Shown: in pieces, positions 12,075-23,279 of the stretch
Position numbering within the stretch: position 1 is the stretch's first letter
Layout: the number at the start of each line of letters is the position of its first letter
NCBI GenBank assembly: GCA_963971305.1
Contig: OZ020307.1
Span: forward strand, 56,479,702 to 56,543,701
DNA: 64,000 bases
Source: Arcuatula senhousia
Lineage: Eukaryota; Mollusca; Bivalvia; Mytilida; Mytilidae
Direction: 5' to 3'
Notes under the pieces: model-generated
Told to the model about the DNA's origin: nothing
Seen by the model: only the letters and a program-made list of their open reading frames with translations
Databases searched by the model: none
Program-made: the position numbers and the translations under genes

Positions 12075-12736
12075 CACATCATAAAATAAAAAAGTTACGC
12101 ATAGATAGAAAATTTCCCGTACGTTTAATGCAAATTCAAATAATTTCAAAACAGTATTGCCGAGCTGTTCTGCAGCCGATTTTCATGAAATAAAATCCAT
12201 TAAAAAGAAATTAAAATAAAAATTATTTGATAGAAGCAGAGGTACCAATGGGGTATCCGAATATCAAAAGTCCGAAAGGGCAGAGACAAAACCAGTAAAC
12301 ACCAACAAGAACGGGACAAAAACAGACAACATGTAAAACATGGAAACACAAAATAACTGAATATCAATCAACAACGCGAACTCCAGTCGAAACAAGAGTG
12401 AACTCAGGTGCTCCGGAAGAGTAAGCAGTTCCTGCTTGATCATTGAAGACCAAAATCCTAACGTCAATGGTTTTTAAGAAATAGTGAGTAGAACACGACC
12501 AATGTTTTTCATGGAATATTTTGCATTGATTTAAACGGGAAATTGATGTGTAAAATGAGTTCTACCTGCAATATCTTAAAAAGCAGCGAAGTTAAGATTT
12601 TTATTTTATTTTTATTGGTTTTTATTTCATGAAAATCGGCCAATGGGCGGCTTGATTTTATTGTTTTGAAATGATGTGGGTTTGTATTAAACATTTAGGA
12701 AAATTTCTACCTATGCGCAACTTTTTTGAAGAGTAT
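12075..12736. mobile_element. GTTACGCA-TIR MITE interrupted by a SINE-like insertion
   Basis: Ends AAAAAAGTTACGCATAGATAG and CTACCTATGCGCAACTTTTTT. The interior is that of the 490-bp MITE family plus a 204-bp insertion at 12,232. The block B homologue at 56,385-56,875 is uninterrupted, so the MITE predates the segmental duplication and the inner insertion postdates it. Confidence 0.8.
12232..12435 (-). mobile_element. SINE-like repeat, clean insertion with TTGAT duplication
   Basis: Flanked by TTGAT at 12,227-12,231 and 12,436-12,440. The block B sequence at about 56,500 reads straight through (attatTTGATcatgaa), giving an empty site that defines the element as 204 bp. In its own sense (minus strand) it starts GCAGGAACTGCTTACTCTTC and ends GGTACCTCTGCTTCT. 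No convincing pol III A/B boxes and no poly-A tail were seen, so 'SINE-like' describes size and dispersal, not proven mechanism. Confidence 0.85.
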
Positions 12737-13300
12737 AGATAAAAAATATTTAAAAAACTACGTTTAACATTTGCCGTAATTGTATTAAATGTTAAAATCT
12801 ATCATTATACTAAAAAAATAAATAACTTTATAAGGAGTGAACAAGATGATTACCAAATACGCGTCTCTAGCTTTTTTCGGTGTGAATCCTATATTGTTCA
12901 AAACGTTGTGAAGAATCCAATACAAGTAAACGTAACCTAATGGCAGAGTAATAAGGTCGAAGGACGGCAAACAACGTGAAATATAGTAGCCCCGTTATCA
13001 GAAATATATCATAAATTAAAGAAACATAAAGTATTGTGCATATAAGAAAAAAATACAATTTATCACAATGTTTCAAATTAAATGACTATTCTAAGAAAGA
13101 AACCATTAAATCAACAATGTTTATAAAAAAAAACTACAATGTTTACTTTGAGAAGTCAATGTTCTTAGCACCTCCTATAAACAGACCAATTATGAAGACC
13201 AGTACAAAAATATTATCATTAAAAAAGATTATTTTGTGCGGTATTATAGATTTTACACCGTCTTTACTTTTAGTTTAACGAAGCTCTAATTTCTATTCAG

Positions 13301-14454
13301 ATCTGGTGCTACCGTTGTTGGTCTGTACACTCACAGTGCTGTTCTTTGTATCCATAACTGACCGCAGCAAATCTTTTGATCTAACTATTATCAGTGGACG
13401 TTTACGGTCTATATATAGTAATGTCAAATACCAACGAAACGTTAGCCTGTTAATACCAAAACCTAGGCCAGCAACAACGTTAGGATCTTCTATTATCAGG
13501 CCAAAGTCATCTTTTCCAGGAACGTTAAAACCCACGACCATCGTGCCAATGTCATCAACAATAAACATGAAAACAAAAACCACATCGAAAACTATATCTA
13601 CAACAACGCAATACATTAAAAATAATACTAGAAACTACTATTTATGTCCAGGCTTTCTGGGAGGCTTGGGTAATCAACTTTTCGTATATGCCACCCATTT
13701 TGGTGCCGCTATGGCAAAAAATATGACGTTAATGATAAATTCGAAAGCAGAGGTTAGTCATATTTTTTATTTAAAAACCCATGTTTCTATTCGAGATGAT
13801 ACGGGTATATGTAGAGGCGCTCTTGTAAGAGGGGATAGTTTGGACTGTGGTTTTGATGCAAACCTTTTCAAGTTCAATAGCACGTGTAATATACGTTTAG
13901 CAACTTACTTACAAAGTTGGAAATATTTCTATAATTATAGTGACCAGTTGCGAAGAGACTTCACGTTTAAAGAACACATTCAAAAAGCAGCAAATACAAC
14001 CCTAAATGGCATACTTGCTGGACTACACATATCACGAAATTTTACTACATTGATTGGTGTCCATATTCGTAGGGGTAACATGGTAAATCATTCATTCGGT
14101 TACGATGTCGCTACTCCGGGATACCTGAATCAAGCAGTGCAATACTTTAAAAACAAGTATAACAATACACTTTTCATAGTCTCTACTCAAGATATACCAT
14201 GGACACAAACTCACATGCCAAAAAATATAAGTGTACAATATATTGATAGTTCAAAAAGGGAGGTAATCGTTGCAACGCTTGCGTCATGTGATCACACAAT
14301 ATCAACAGTCGGGTCTTTTGGTTGGTGGATTGGTTGGCTTACCGGAGGGGAAGTGACGTATTATAAATGGCCGGCTAAAGAAGGATCGGAACTAAGAACC
14401 AAATATAGTAAAGATTATTCAGATTTTTTCTATCCGGGATGGCAAGGGTTTTAG
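13301..14454 (+). CDS. GT11 alpha-1,2-fucosyltransferase-like, main coding exon (copy A)
   Basis: Predicted Golgi type II enzyme that would transfer fucose from GDP-fucose in alpha-1,2 linkage to galactose-type acceptors. The exon follows an acceptor (TTCTATTCAG|AT) and runs to TAG. The frame is open upstream to the acceptor, no usable ATG exists before residue 82, and splice phase demands one base from an upstream exon, so the start codon lies on an exon I could not find. Counting from the GTG at 13,306: hydrophobic anchor about 1-18, Ser/Thr/Pro-rich stem to about 110, then the GT11 landmarks GGLGNQLF (119-126), HIRRGN (253-258; family usual HxRRGD) and CDHTISTVGSFGWW (328-341). About ten N-glycosylation sequons. 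Oddity: the family-typical LFQYA is LFVYA here, while copy B keeps Q. Donor specificity and linkage are inferred from family. Confidence 0.88.
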
Positions 14455-15424
14455 CATTCCTTGCTATGGGAGTTTTACCAAGTCTTTCTACATGCATCAA
14501 GATCGTGCCTTAGTTTGTTTCAGGTTGACTGAGACAATTTAACTATTTTCGAATACGAGTTTGGTATCTGGATTATCAAAACAATGAGATCTATCAACAT
14601 AAATCAAACATGTAAATAGTAAACCGGTTGCACGAATTTCTTCATAAGAGTGTGTGTATATGTGTGTGTGTGTGTGTCTGTTGATGTTTTATGCCCTTTA
14701 CCGACGCAACTGGGTCATGTAGGGCAGTCAGTTTTCATGGAACCGGATTACCCGGAGGAAACTATCGATCTTGGGCAGGTAACTGACAACCTAATCACAT
14801 ACAGCTGGGAAAGTCCATATTTTTGTAATTACAAACGGGACTCGAACACCATCTGAGAGGTTATTGGCTAGTTATCAACAGTGGCGGATCCAGAAGTGGG
14901 CACAGGGGACAAGAGCCCCCCCCCACTTGACCTCTTCAAAAATAAAATTAGGCCTATAAGTACATGATTTTTATCCACCATTGTCTTATCCAAACATAAA
15001 ACAATCAACACAGATTGTTTACATCCTGTCCTTCTGTTTATCAACTAATGTATGGCTTAATTGTTACCAGATGTGTTTTTTAACAGGTATATGTAATCTG
15101 TTTTTGTGTTTGATACCTGATGATTTGCATATTTTAACTTTTAACACGTACATGTATATCTGAGGTTCATGTTTACAGATGTATTCTTCATAAAGAATAA
15201 AATGAAAATTAATAAATTATTTGTTAGATGAGTGCAGCGGTGGCACAATAATATTTTCAAACTACCGAGTAGGCATAGAGGATGCACCTGTGCTCTTAAT
15301 TTCATAAACCTCTCGTTTCAGAAACATTTTTGTCAATCATAGATGCCCACATTGGTACGTCACGTATTGTAAAGTGAATGCAATAAGAACTTGTCGTGAC
15401 AAACCCAAATAATCCATGAGTACT
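14455..15424. other. Downstream flank of fucosyltransferase A
   Basis: Collinear with 58,603 onward in block B. It holds a (TG)n microsatellite at 14,650-14,690 and a 'cagtggcggatccag' motif at 14,880 followed by a C-run, which resembles a DNA-transposon terminus seen in many invertebrates. The empty site of the block B element (59,231-61,369) falls at about 15,036. No gene seen. Confidence 0.5.
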
Positions 15425-15517
15425 AAAACTTTATCGCAAAAAAGAAGAAAACCACCATAAATAATTCGATTATTTGAAAATCATATGCAGTTGCTCTGAT
15501 ATAATTAACACTCACGG
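15425..15517 (+). repeat. Direct repeat, left copy, flanking an inserted exon
   Basis: 93 bp from 'aaaactttatcgc' to 'acactcacgg', repeated at 15,877-15,971. Block B has this sequence once (about 62,000-62,095), so the duplication accompanied insertion of the 358-bp segment between the copies. Confidence 0.85.
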
Positions 15518-15875
15518 TTCAGCCATTTTCAGCCACTGTAGAAATAATTCATATTGTTTTATTTTCTGCTGCCATGTAAAATATACATAACTTATGAAAA
15601 AAAGCAAAAGTGATATTATGTAATTTGTATATGTTTAAAAGAATATAAGTCTTAATATTTTTTTACCTTTGCAGCCATTTTTAGCCACTGTAGGCATAAT
15701 TCATAATGGAACAAACGTTTCCATGCTCGACAGATATTTGTAGGGTCGGTGAACAGTTCTGCGAAACGGATTCCATGAGATGTCGATATTGTTATGAGTT
15801 TAAAGAAAATTGTTATGATGCAGCACATTTTATCTATAACTGTTCACAGTTTTTTTTGGGTAAGATTTAAATATT
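15518..15875 (+). pseudogene. Extra copy of cysteine-rich receptor exon 1 (orphan exon)
   Basis: Collinear without indels with 17,813-18,170 (both 358 bp), including acceptor (CCTTTGCAG), ATG at 15,706, the 154-nt coding part (15,706-15,859) and the GTAAG donor. One change stands out: the last cysteine codon of the CRD (TGT at 18,148-18,150) is TTT here, giving Phe at residue 50. Block B lacks this copy. Either an orphan exon or an alternative first coding exon spliced to 18,673; the lost cysteine would break the conserved CxxxC end of the domain. Confidence 0.8.
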
Positions 15876-15876
15876 C

Positions 15877-15971
15877 AAAACTTTATCGCAAAAAGAAGAA
15901 AAAAACAACCATAAATAATTCGATTATTTGAAAATTATATGCAGTTGCTCTGATATAATTAACACTCACGG
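15877..15971 (+). repeat. Direct repeat, right copy
   Basis: 95-bp partner of 15,425-15,517, differing by a 2-bp length change in a poly-A and a few substitutions. The following bases ('acgatggtttggtgt') continue as in block B. Confidence 0.85.
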
Positions 15972-17700
15972 ACGATGGTTTGGTGTAAAAAAACCTATGG
16001 CACAGATAATATATATACTAAAAACTACCGAATTCGGAACAAAGGTTGAATTTATATAACGTATAAATACTAAAAGAAAGTTACTAAATATAGATTTGTT
16101 AATGTGAAAATTTCCATTTACAATTTTTTGCACATAAGGATTTACTAAAGGTAATATATATTATATAGATAAGGGTATATTTCACTGATCTGTTAAAAAT
16201 AATATGCATTTGCACCCGTGTTTACGAAGAGGTAAGATTAACGTTCTTTTGTTCTCTACATGCCTACATGTACCTATTCTCAGAAATATGATGAGAATCT
16301 TATAAAATTTAAATATTGTAATACGTATAACAAAGTAGCAGCGGACATACTTTAAAATATGTCTCAAAATCAGTTTTGGGAATGAGATGTACATATTATG
16401 CATTCACTGCCGTTAAATCACTGCACATTGTCTGCTCATTTGTTTAAATCATCACAAAAGTTTGAAGAAAACTGCTTTTAATAGATATGGACACACGTAC
16501 AATTTAAATATGAAATGAATTCTAAATCCGAATTATAAGAAAAAACTTAATAAGTTTCTAAATCTTTTCGTAACTCGGACTCTAATTATAACTCGAACTC
16601 TAATTTGGACTCGAATTGTACAACTCGATCCTTGTTATAAAAATCAACACTTCAAGTTAGCTAAAATTTTAATTCGTGCATTACCCACTTCACTTATTGT
16701 ATTGTCCTATGCATTTTCCTTCTTTGGTTGAATAATATAATAAGTTCTACGGTCGTCCAGTTCAGCTGTATTAGGCACTGTCTTTGCCCTTTGCCACTGG
16801 CCAACACAACAGCTATAGGTTTAATAGCTAGGCCAATACAGAAATCATCACGAAATAAAATGGATATTAAAAAACGTAAACAGTGCAGTTTACCTGTTGT
16901 TATACAACGTAACTATTTATTTTTGTAAAGGTATTTAAAGATATGGGAAAATAAAGTTACAAAAATAAAATTTGTCAATTCATCGACGTTGTACAAAGGA
17001 AAAAATATTAAGAAGTGTCCACTATCACCAAAACGGGAAGTTTTGTATAATTAACAATTTTTGTTATATTTTGTAACATTTTGCGTACATCAATCTTATA
17101 ATATGTACTTTTGAAAAGCATTACCATTCAAGTTTCACAATATCATGTATGTATAAGCTTCATGCAAGTAAAATGACATCTGGATACGTTTCTTCGACCA
17201 CGTTTGCCTCTCGGTGAATGATTTCAGTCATGGACGTCAAAAACGTTTATAATTCTCTTTGTTTAATTGTATCCTTTCAACTTGCTTCAAAAGGGGGGTT
17301 TACTGTTCCGTGATTTGATACAATGTATTCCAGGAACACGTTGTTAAAATAACTAACAAGCCTTACTAGTAATTCACACATGAACTTGTTTGATTTGGTT
17401 AGATAAGCATAAAAGAAACATAAAATGATGATAAAATGAGGAAGCAATGCCAATCCCGGATGATTTTTTACTGTTACCGATAAAGGAAGATTGGCTAGGA
17501 CAGAGCGATTCAGTCACTTGCATGGGGTCATGCGGGTCTTGAATTCTCTTATTGAAACATGCATGCAAAAGGGGTCTAAACGTGCGAGAAGCGTGACGTT
17601 TGTGTTCAAAACACGGTTTTACAGACTGACGAACTCAGCATTTATTGTATCAGGACTACTTATTAAACCACACGGAGCCCACACAAAGTTGTTTGACACA
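15972..17700. other. Upstream region of the cysteine-rich receptor gene
   Basis: Collinear with 62,095-63,725 in block B. 16,556-16,630 is a degenerate (ACTCG)-type tract. The segment 17,490-17,700 is unusually well kept between the blocks and GC-richer than its surroundings, so it could hold a promoter or 5' UTR exon. No coding exon recognised. Confidence 0.4.
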
Positions 17701-17707
17701 TATTTTT

Positions 17708-18000
17708 TTCTGCTGCCATGAAAAATATACATAACTTATGAAAAAAAGCAAAAGTAATATTACGTAATTTGTATCTGTTTAAAAGAATATAATTCTTAAT
17801 ATTTTTTAACTTTTCAGCCATTTTCAGCCACTGTAGAAATAATTCATATTGTTTTATTTTCTGCTGCCATGTAAAATATACATAACTTATGAAAAAAAGC
17901 AAAAGTGATATTATGTAATTTGTATATGTTTAAAAGAATATAAGTCTTAATATTTTTTTACCTTTGCAGCCATTTTTAGCCACTGTAGGCATAATTCATA
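17708..18000 (+). repeat. Tandem duplication of the exon 1 acceptor region
   Basis: About 155 bp beginning 'ttctgctgccatg(a/t)aaaatat' occurs twice in tandem (17,708 and 17,863), each ending in a splice-acceptor-like 'ttcag/gcagCCATTTT(C/T)AGCC'. Block B has one unit (63,730-63,877). The second unit leads into the ATG at 18,001. Confidence 0.75.
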
Positions 18001-20403
18001 ATGGAACAAACGTTTCCATGCTCGACAGATATTTGTAGGGTCGGTGAACAGTTCTGCGAAACGGATTCCATGAGATGTCGATATTGTTATGAGTTTAAAG
18101 AAAATTGTTATGATGCAGCACATTTTATCTATAACTGTTCACAGTTTTGTTTGGGTAAGATTTAAATATTGAAACAACTGTTACTGTGTATTAAATCATT
18201 GAACTATATTTTGAATTGAGCAAAATAAAAAAAGGAACAGTAGATTGAGTAACACGTCATGAAATTGACTTTTATGGTCAAAGCAGAATTACCCCTCTCC
18301 CACTTATGAAGAAAAAAAGAAATGATTAAAATCTGCCGACCGGTTTAAAATCAATATGCACATCTGCAATGTTTGTTGTGTATAGCGATTATCTAGATTA
18401 ATCAATCCTACATGTCCAAGACAGACTAACCAAGGCATAAAAACACCAAAATAAATGATTATGGTCTGTACTTGGTATGGGCATTTTAAAAAAAATGTTT
18501 GGTTGAACCCGTTGCGATACACAGTCTGTTACCAGTAGTAGTAGACCTTAGTTAAAAGAAAACCTCCCAACATTTTTTTCATCACAATAACCATTGTTTG
18601 TATCATTGGAACTTGATCTGTTCATACACTTTCATTTTAATTGGTTTAAATGATTTTTTCTTATCTTTTCAGAGCTTGTAAAGAAAAATGTGACAGAGGT
18701 TATTGTGAACAAATGCAAAGAAAAAGGTAATGGTTTTAACATTAAATCTATAAAGTGAAGAAAAAAAACAACCAAAGTTATATGATAAAAAGTTGTTAAT
18801 TATCTAAGGCTACAAATGGCCATGCATTAAAATATGGATGTTTAAGACAGATGTTGTTAAATGAAGAAAACTAAACAGAAACTATGCAACAAAAATAATG
18901 AATGAATGCTATTTTTGATTTATTTGGCCTGCGAACTATTGTGATTCAAGTGCTTGAAATAATTGAAAATTTGAATGTGCTAAAGCAAGCAGGAACTGCT
19001 TACTCTTCCGGGGCACCTACGTTTACTCTCCTTGCGGCCTGAGTTCGCATTACCGTTCAGTTGATTTTGTGTTTTTTGTATTTTTTTCTTTCTTCGGTTC
19101 GTTCTTGTCTCCTGGTATTGTCGTTGCCCATTCAGACATTTTACACACGAATGCCCCATTGGTGCATCTTTGCTTGCTTCATGCATACATGTATACAAAT
19201 TAAAAAAAATAAGCAAGTCGTCGTATACGCTGTAGCAACACTTTTTAGGTTTAAACATTAAAATGATAAAATTTGGATTGGAAACAAAGGAACAGTAAAG
19301 ACCATTAAAAGGGGAGATGTAATAAGGAGCGGAAAAGTGAAGCCTATTAAGTTCACTAAGTGGCGATTCCTAAAGCTTTTTTACGTGTAACACGCATGCC
19401 ACTTCACACACGTTGACCAATATTGTCGGCAATCAGGCGTTCTGCTTCATAATCCTGACTACCACCGTGGCCGGGAACCACTGTTTTAAGCGCCCAGGAA
19501 TCGCAACTTGGTCGTTCTATCGGCTGGGCACTTACCCGGCGTCAGAATATTAAGACCTTTTGGTGCCTTTTACGGCAATCTAGGTTCTGCAGTGGTCATT
19601 TTTGTCACCGGGCACCGAATATGACCATCACGGAATAAAGTTGTATTGACACTTGGAACTCTGTATTATAAAAGAACAGTGTACAATTAAATAGTGTAAT
19701 GTTACACAAAATATTATTTGTTTATCCTTTTACATTTTGTACTTTTAGATGCAGCTTTTTATTTGAATGAAAATCACCACTTTCTCATAGAAGGGTTCAT
19801 GACTTTGATCATCATAGTTTTTATATCCTACTGTGTCTGTCCATGGCCAAGATTTCTATTGAATAACTTTTTCCAGAAAATCTTCGGAAATAAAGCCACC
19901 ATTGGTTTGAATGCCTCTGTGAAATATTCTGCTAATGGCGATGTTGATCTCCCTGTAAAAGAACCTTTAGTTAATGGACCGGAAGTTAAAGTCGGTAAGA
20001 TATGAATAAAGAAAGTCAAGTAGTGTACTAAAATTCTATATTCCTTGTTTAAAAAATAATTTCCAATATGAATTGTTTAGTTGGATTATTTCTTAACATT
20101 GTTAAAGTACACAGAACATCATTAATTTTAACTTTACTTTACACTGTAATACCTTTATACTCCTTTAGCATTAGAAAAAATAAACATGTACATGTAGCCT
20201 ATGTTTTACTATTAGTAATTATGTGATGCTATATTGTAGAAGTGGATTCTCAAGAGGCAGAAGATGACCGTTTGAATAATCTTCACAAGAACCAATATAA
20301 TAATTGTGGGTTTATGCAGCATAATCAGATGTCAACCGCCACAGATGACCAGGGCATGGTAGTTCCAAGTGGGTACGGCCATAGAGGCTCAGAACCAACG
20401 TGA
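18001..20403 (+). CDS. Cysteine-rich single-pass receptor, BCMA/TACI-like (TNFR superfamily candidate), four coding exons
   Basis: Coding exons 18,001-18,154, 18,673-18,726, 19,749-19,994 and 20,240-20,403 (TGA) join with GT/AG borders and matching phases into about 205 residues. Exon 1 has no signal peptide and an in-frame TAA just before the ATG. It carries one cysteine-rich module: C7, C12, C19, C26, C29, C36, C46 and C50, ending CRYC(x6)C(x9)CSQFC, like the CxxC...CxRYC end of BCMA/TACI domains. Exon 2 is a 17-residue stalk. Exon 3 gives the transmembrane segment (about 86-100, LIIIVFISYCVC) and a basic juxtamembrane region. Exon 4 is an acidic/polar tail containing DSQE, which does not fit the strict TRAF consensus. 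Size and signal-less type III topology match BCMA and BAFF-R. Exons and topology are read from sequence; receptor identity is inference. Intron 2 hosts repeats. Confidence 0.72.
18410..18530 (-). repeat. Interspersed repeat (TTGGTACAGG family)
   Basis: Intronic copy of a repeat also seen at 34,200-34,330, 35,545-35,675, 40,280-40,460 and 41,350-41,460: 'tggtctgtacttggtatggg', 'tttggttgaacccgttgcgata'. Diverged, no coding content. Confidence 0.6.
18985..19180 (+). repeat. SINE-like interspersed repeat, intronic copy
   Basis: Starts AGCAGGAACTGCTTACTCTTC and ends 'atgccccattggtgcatct'. It is a diverged plus-strand copy of the 204-bp family within intron 2 of the receptor gene. Confidence 0.7.
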
Positions 20404-20528
20404 AAAGAGCAACCAAGTTCAAAAAGTCTTTAATTTGTTCTCATTATTTAGTATTGTTCGGAAGAAGTGATCAAAGATGCAACGTCTTTCAGTTATTCTC
20501 TGTGTTTTTTTAAAGTTTTGATCTGAAG

Positions 20529-20534
20529 AATAAA
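20529..20534 (+). promoter_or_regulatory. Polyadenylation signal AATAAA
   Basis: Canonical hexamer about 126 bp after the receptor stop codon, just before an interspersed repeat. Plausible 3' end for the gene at 18,001-20,403. Confidence 0.55.
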
Positions 20535-20544
20535 ATGTATCATG

Positions 20545-20695
20545 TAGGTTGATTGATGTTCAGTATTTTGTGTTTCCGTATTTTACATGTTGTCTGTTTT
20601 TGTCCCGTTCTTGTTGGTGTATACTGGTTTTGTCTCTGCCCTTTCGGACTTTTGATATTCGGATACCCCATTGGTACCCCTGCTTCTATCAAGTT
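20545..20695 (+). repeat. SINE-like interspersed repeat, 5'-truncated
   Basis: Plus-strand copy lacking the GCAGGAACTGC head: 'gattgatgttcagta', 'tacatgttgtctg', 'ccctttcggacttttgatat', 'ccccattggtacccctgctt'. The two open frames across it are shadows of the repeat. Confidence 0.7.
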
Positions 20696-21422
20696 CTACA
20701 TATTATGTTACTATATCTTGTTTGTTATAATTTTTAAATTTTGCATGCATCATAAAAATGTATCTGTTGAGTTACTAGATTTAATAAGAGATATTTTATT
20801 TAAGTCGTATATGTGTTTTTAGCAAAAAAAACCTATTATATCTGAAAAGTAATGACATAAAAAGTCAAATTGCACAGGAAAATAATAAGAAGAATTATTT
20901 TAGTTGTTTAATCGTTTATTGAGCAAGATATAACATGCAACGCCCCTCACTTATGTGTATTGTTCAAATTTTTGTGTAGTGCCATAATATGATACACAAA
21001 TATTAGTCTCAATATCAAAAACATATATTCAATACTTTCTTCCTACATATAATTTTGTCCAGATTTGACAGATCTTGGTCCATTAATAACTCAATGTGGA
21101 CTCAACACCACATTAGTTTTGTGAGCTCATTAAAAACCTCCAATAAAAAATTAAAAAATAAAAGTTACTAAAAATATTTGTTGTCTAAAACAACCAGTCA
21201 TTTTAAGAAAAAATCACACGCAGCAATGTTTTAGTCACACTTATTAACTGCAAGTTCGATTCGTGTTATTATGACTTCATGATTCGTACATCAATCAATG
21301 CTCTTCATCTCGACTAACACTAAAACATTATTATGAGGCGTAATTGCCATCAGTGAAGGATTAACAAGGGTCTGCGATGGTCGACTTACAAATGTACCTC
21401 TTAAATCAAGGCTTAATGTGTA
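20696..21422. other. Intergenic AT-rich stretch
   Basis: No gene, RNA or clear repeat recognised. Confidence 0.4.
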
Positions 21423-21819
21423 TTAAGGATGTTCGCTACTATTATTGAAAATAAATAGGTTTCAAATTTGATGCCTTAAATGAAAAGATGACAGTAAAAG
21501 GTATAAGATAATGAAAAAAAATGATAGGTTCGTGACCTCGTTTTCAAGGTAATTGATGTTAATGTTTTGGCGGGAAAAGGGTTTCTCTGACTTTATCATA
21601 GGTTTAGCATTATCACTTTTTGGCTTTTAAAACCCATGACAGAATAAATAGGATTTGATGAGACTTTGTATATAACCTTGTAATGACATATTTAAAACAT
21701 TGATAACAAGAAAATAGGGGGTTCGTGGGCAAAAAAATTAACCTTATTTTGATGGTAAAATCCAGAGGATTCTGAAAAAATGACAGAAATACCAAAATAA
21801 GAATAGCGAGCATCCTTAA
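21423..21819. mobile_element. TTAA-flanked MITE
   Basis: Begins TTAAGGATGTTCGCTA and ends with the inverted complement TAGCGAGCATCCTTAA, 397 bp, AT-rich non-coding interior. TTAA at both outer edges suggests a piggyBac-type target duplication. The minus-strand open frame inside is a chance frame. Confidence 0.75.
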
Positions 21820-23270
21820 GAATGGTAAGAAATAAACGATTTAAGATTAGTGAGGACACTGGGATAATAAAAAAATTAAGCCGGATTAAAAATGTCTATT
21901 TTTTTGGATATATTAATATAAGGTATATATTTTTTCATGTTAAAAAATATTATACCCCCTTTAATTTCCAGATTATATAGGAAAGAAAGGCCACATAATG
22001 AACATTAAATCTTGTCTCAGAAAAATTCTATGAATTAAGATTCTATGTATATATGATCAAAGTTTATGTTATACAATATATTTCCAAATAAAACAATAAA
22101 AACAGGGGGTCAACAGCTTATATGTCTGTCTACATTACAAACTGTTGTAATGTTTGTGACGATTTTCAAGTCAATTATCTCCCTTGTTTTATTCAAACAA
22201 TTTTAATTATTCAGGAATGGTTGATGTATTTAGAAAAATAGTTTTATAAAGTTTTATTAAATGAAATTATTTAAAGAAAGGTTTATATAATTAATGACAT
22301 TTGCACTCATTTTTTTTTCATTTTTTACTGTTTTTTTATCACTTGACATGTGTCCTCACTTACCCTAATGTTAAGTTGCTTAAAAAAATTATTCCAGCAA
22401 AAATGTGGCTATATAAGGTAATAATTATATTTACCGTTCATATAATTAAATTGAGGTAATTCTATTGGTTATTTGGTCGATGGAATCGTCTTTAATAACT
22501 CGATAAAATGTCACTAGTGTCACATGAGCTTACAAATAGTTATTAAGGGCCAAATCAGGACAGTTTGAACTTTTTTGAAGAAATTTTTTGTAAATGTACA
22601 GGTCAAACGGCATATCATCACGACAAATAAAGTATAGTAGGACCTAGATATGGACAATTTGCATTGACATATTCATCTAGATGAAGATAGCAGGGCTTTT
22701 TCGATACATATTTTGAACAAGGACAAATCATCCCGATTGAACCTCCGATACCACTTTTGGCTAAATTATAATTAAATGTTTCACGAGATTTGATGCAACG
22801 TACAAAGGTTTTATTGATATTAACATAAAAACGACTGTGCATAAAAACGGGAAAAAAGCAAAAAAAAAAAAAAAAATAGAAATAACAGTGAAAATATTAT
22901 CATTAATCAATAAGATATTACATCTTGGTCTTACTATGGTTTAATTTTTGAATTCTTTATCATGCAGTCTTTGCTATACACATACTGAAATCGATCTAGA
23001 ATTATTCCATTTTGAGGTAAACGTATACCTTAACCTACGTAAATGCACGAAATGAAAAAAAAACATAAACTGACTATTAATCAAAATAAAACCAAAAACA
23101 AATAAAAAGGAGTATTAATAAAATAATAAGAATTAAATGTTTGTATTTTGGTGTTTCATATGCGTGTATAAAGGTTGCTGAAGTCTCACATTTTTAACAT
23201 GAATCGTGAGCGGAATCCATTGAAAAAAAACCTCTACGATAAACGTTTTTACAAAGCAAAGAAACATCAA
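21820..23270. other. Intergenic AT-rich stretch
   Basis: Contains a poly-A run at 22,858-22,877 and several A/T homopolymers. No gene or RNA recognised; short open frames here lack any recognisable motif. Confidence 0.4.
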
Positions 23271-23279
23271 AATACAAAC

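Larger units (their letters stand above)
5258..18170 (+). repeat. Segmental duplication block A
   Basis: Collinear with block B (50,838-64,000) in direct orientation, from the shared 'cgtcttaatttcatatt' at about 5,260/50,840 through the cysteine-rich exon at 18,001/63,878. Long stretches match with scattered substitutions and small indels. Differences are discrete: block A alone has the transposon at 9,659-10,829, the SINE-like insertion at 12,232-12,435, about 500 bp around 8,140-8,640, and the extra exon copy at 15,518-15,875. The fucosyltransferase copies differ at about 32 of 382 residues by my count, so the duplication is not very recent. Confidence 0.9.

Noticed and set aside
13306..13308. 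GTG as start codon of the fucosyltransferase
   Set aside because: Nuclear animal genes do not normally start at GTG. A good splice acceptor directly precedes it and the frame is open to that acceptor.
15518..15875. Link between the 358-bp exon insertion and the 358-bp satellite monomer
   Set aside because: Equal length is coincidence; the sequences are unrelated and the insertion copies 17,813-18,170.
20240..20400. TRAF-binding motif in the receptor tail (SQE)
   Set aside because: The residue at the first consensus position is Asp rather than Pro, Ser, Ala or Thr, so the match is below the usual pattern.
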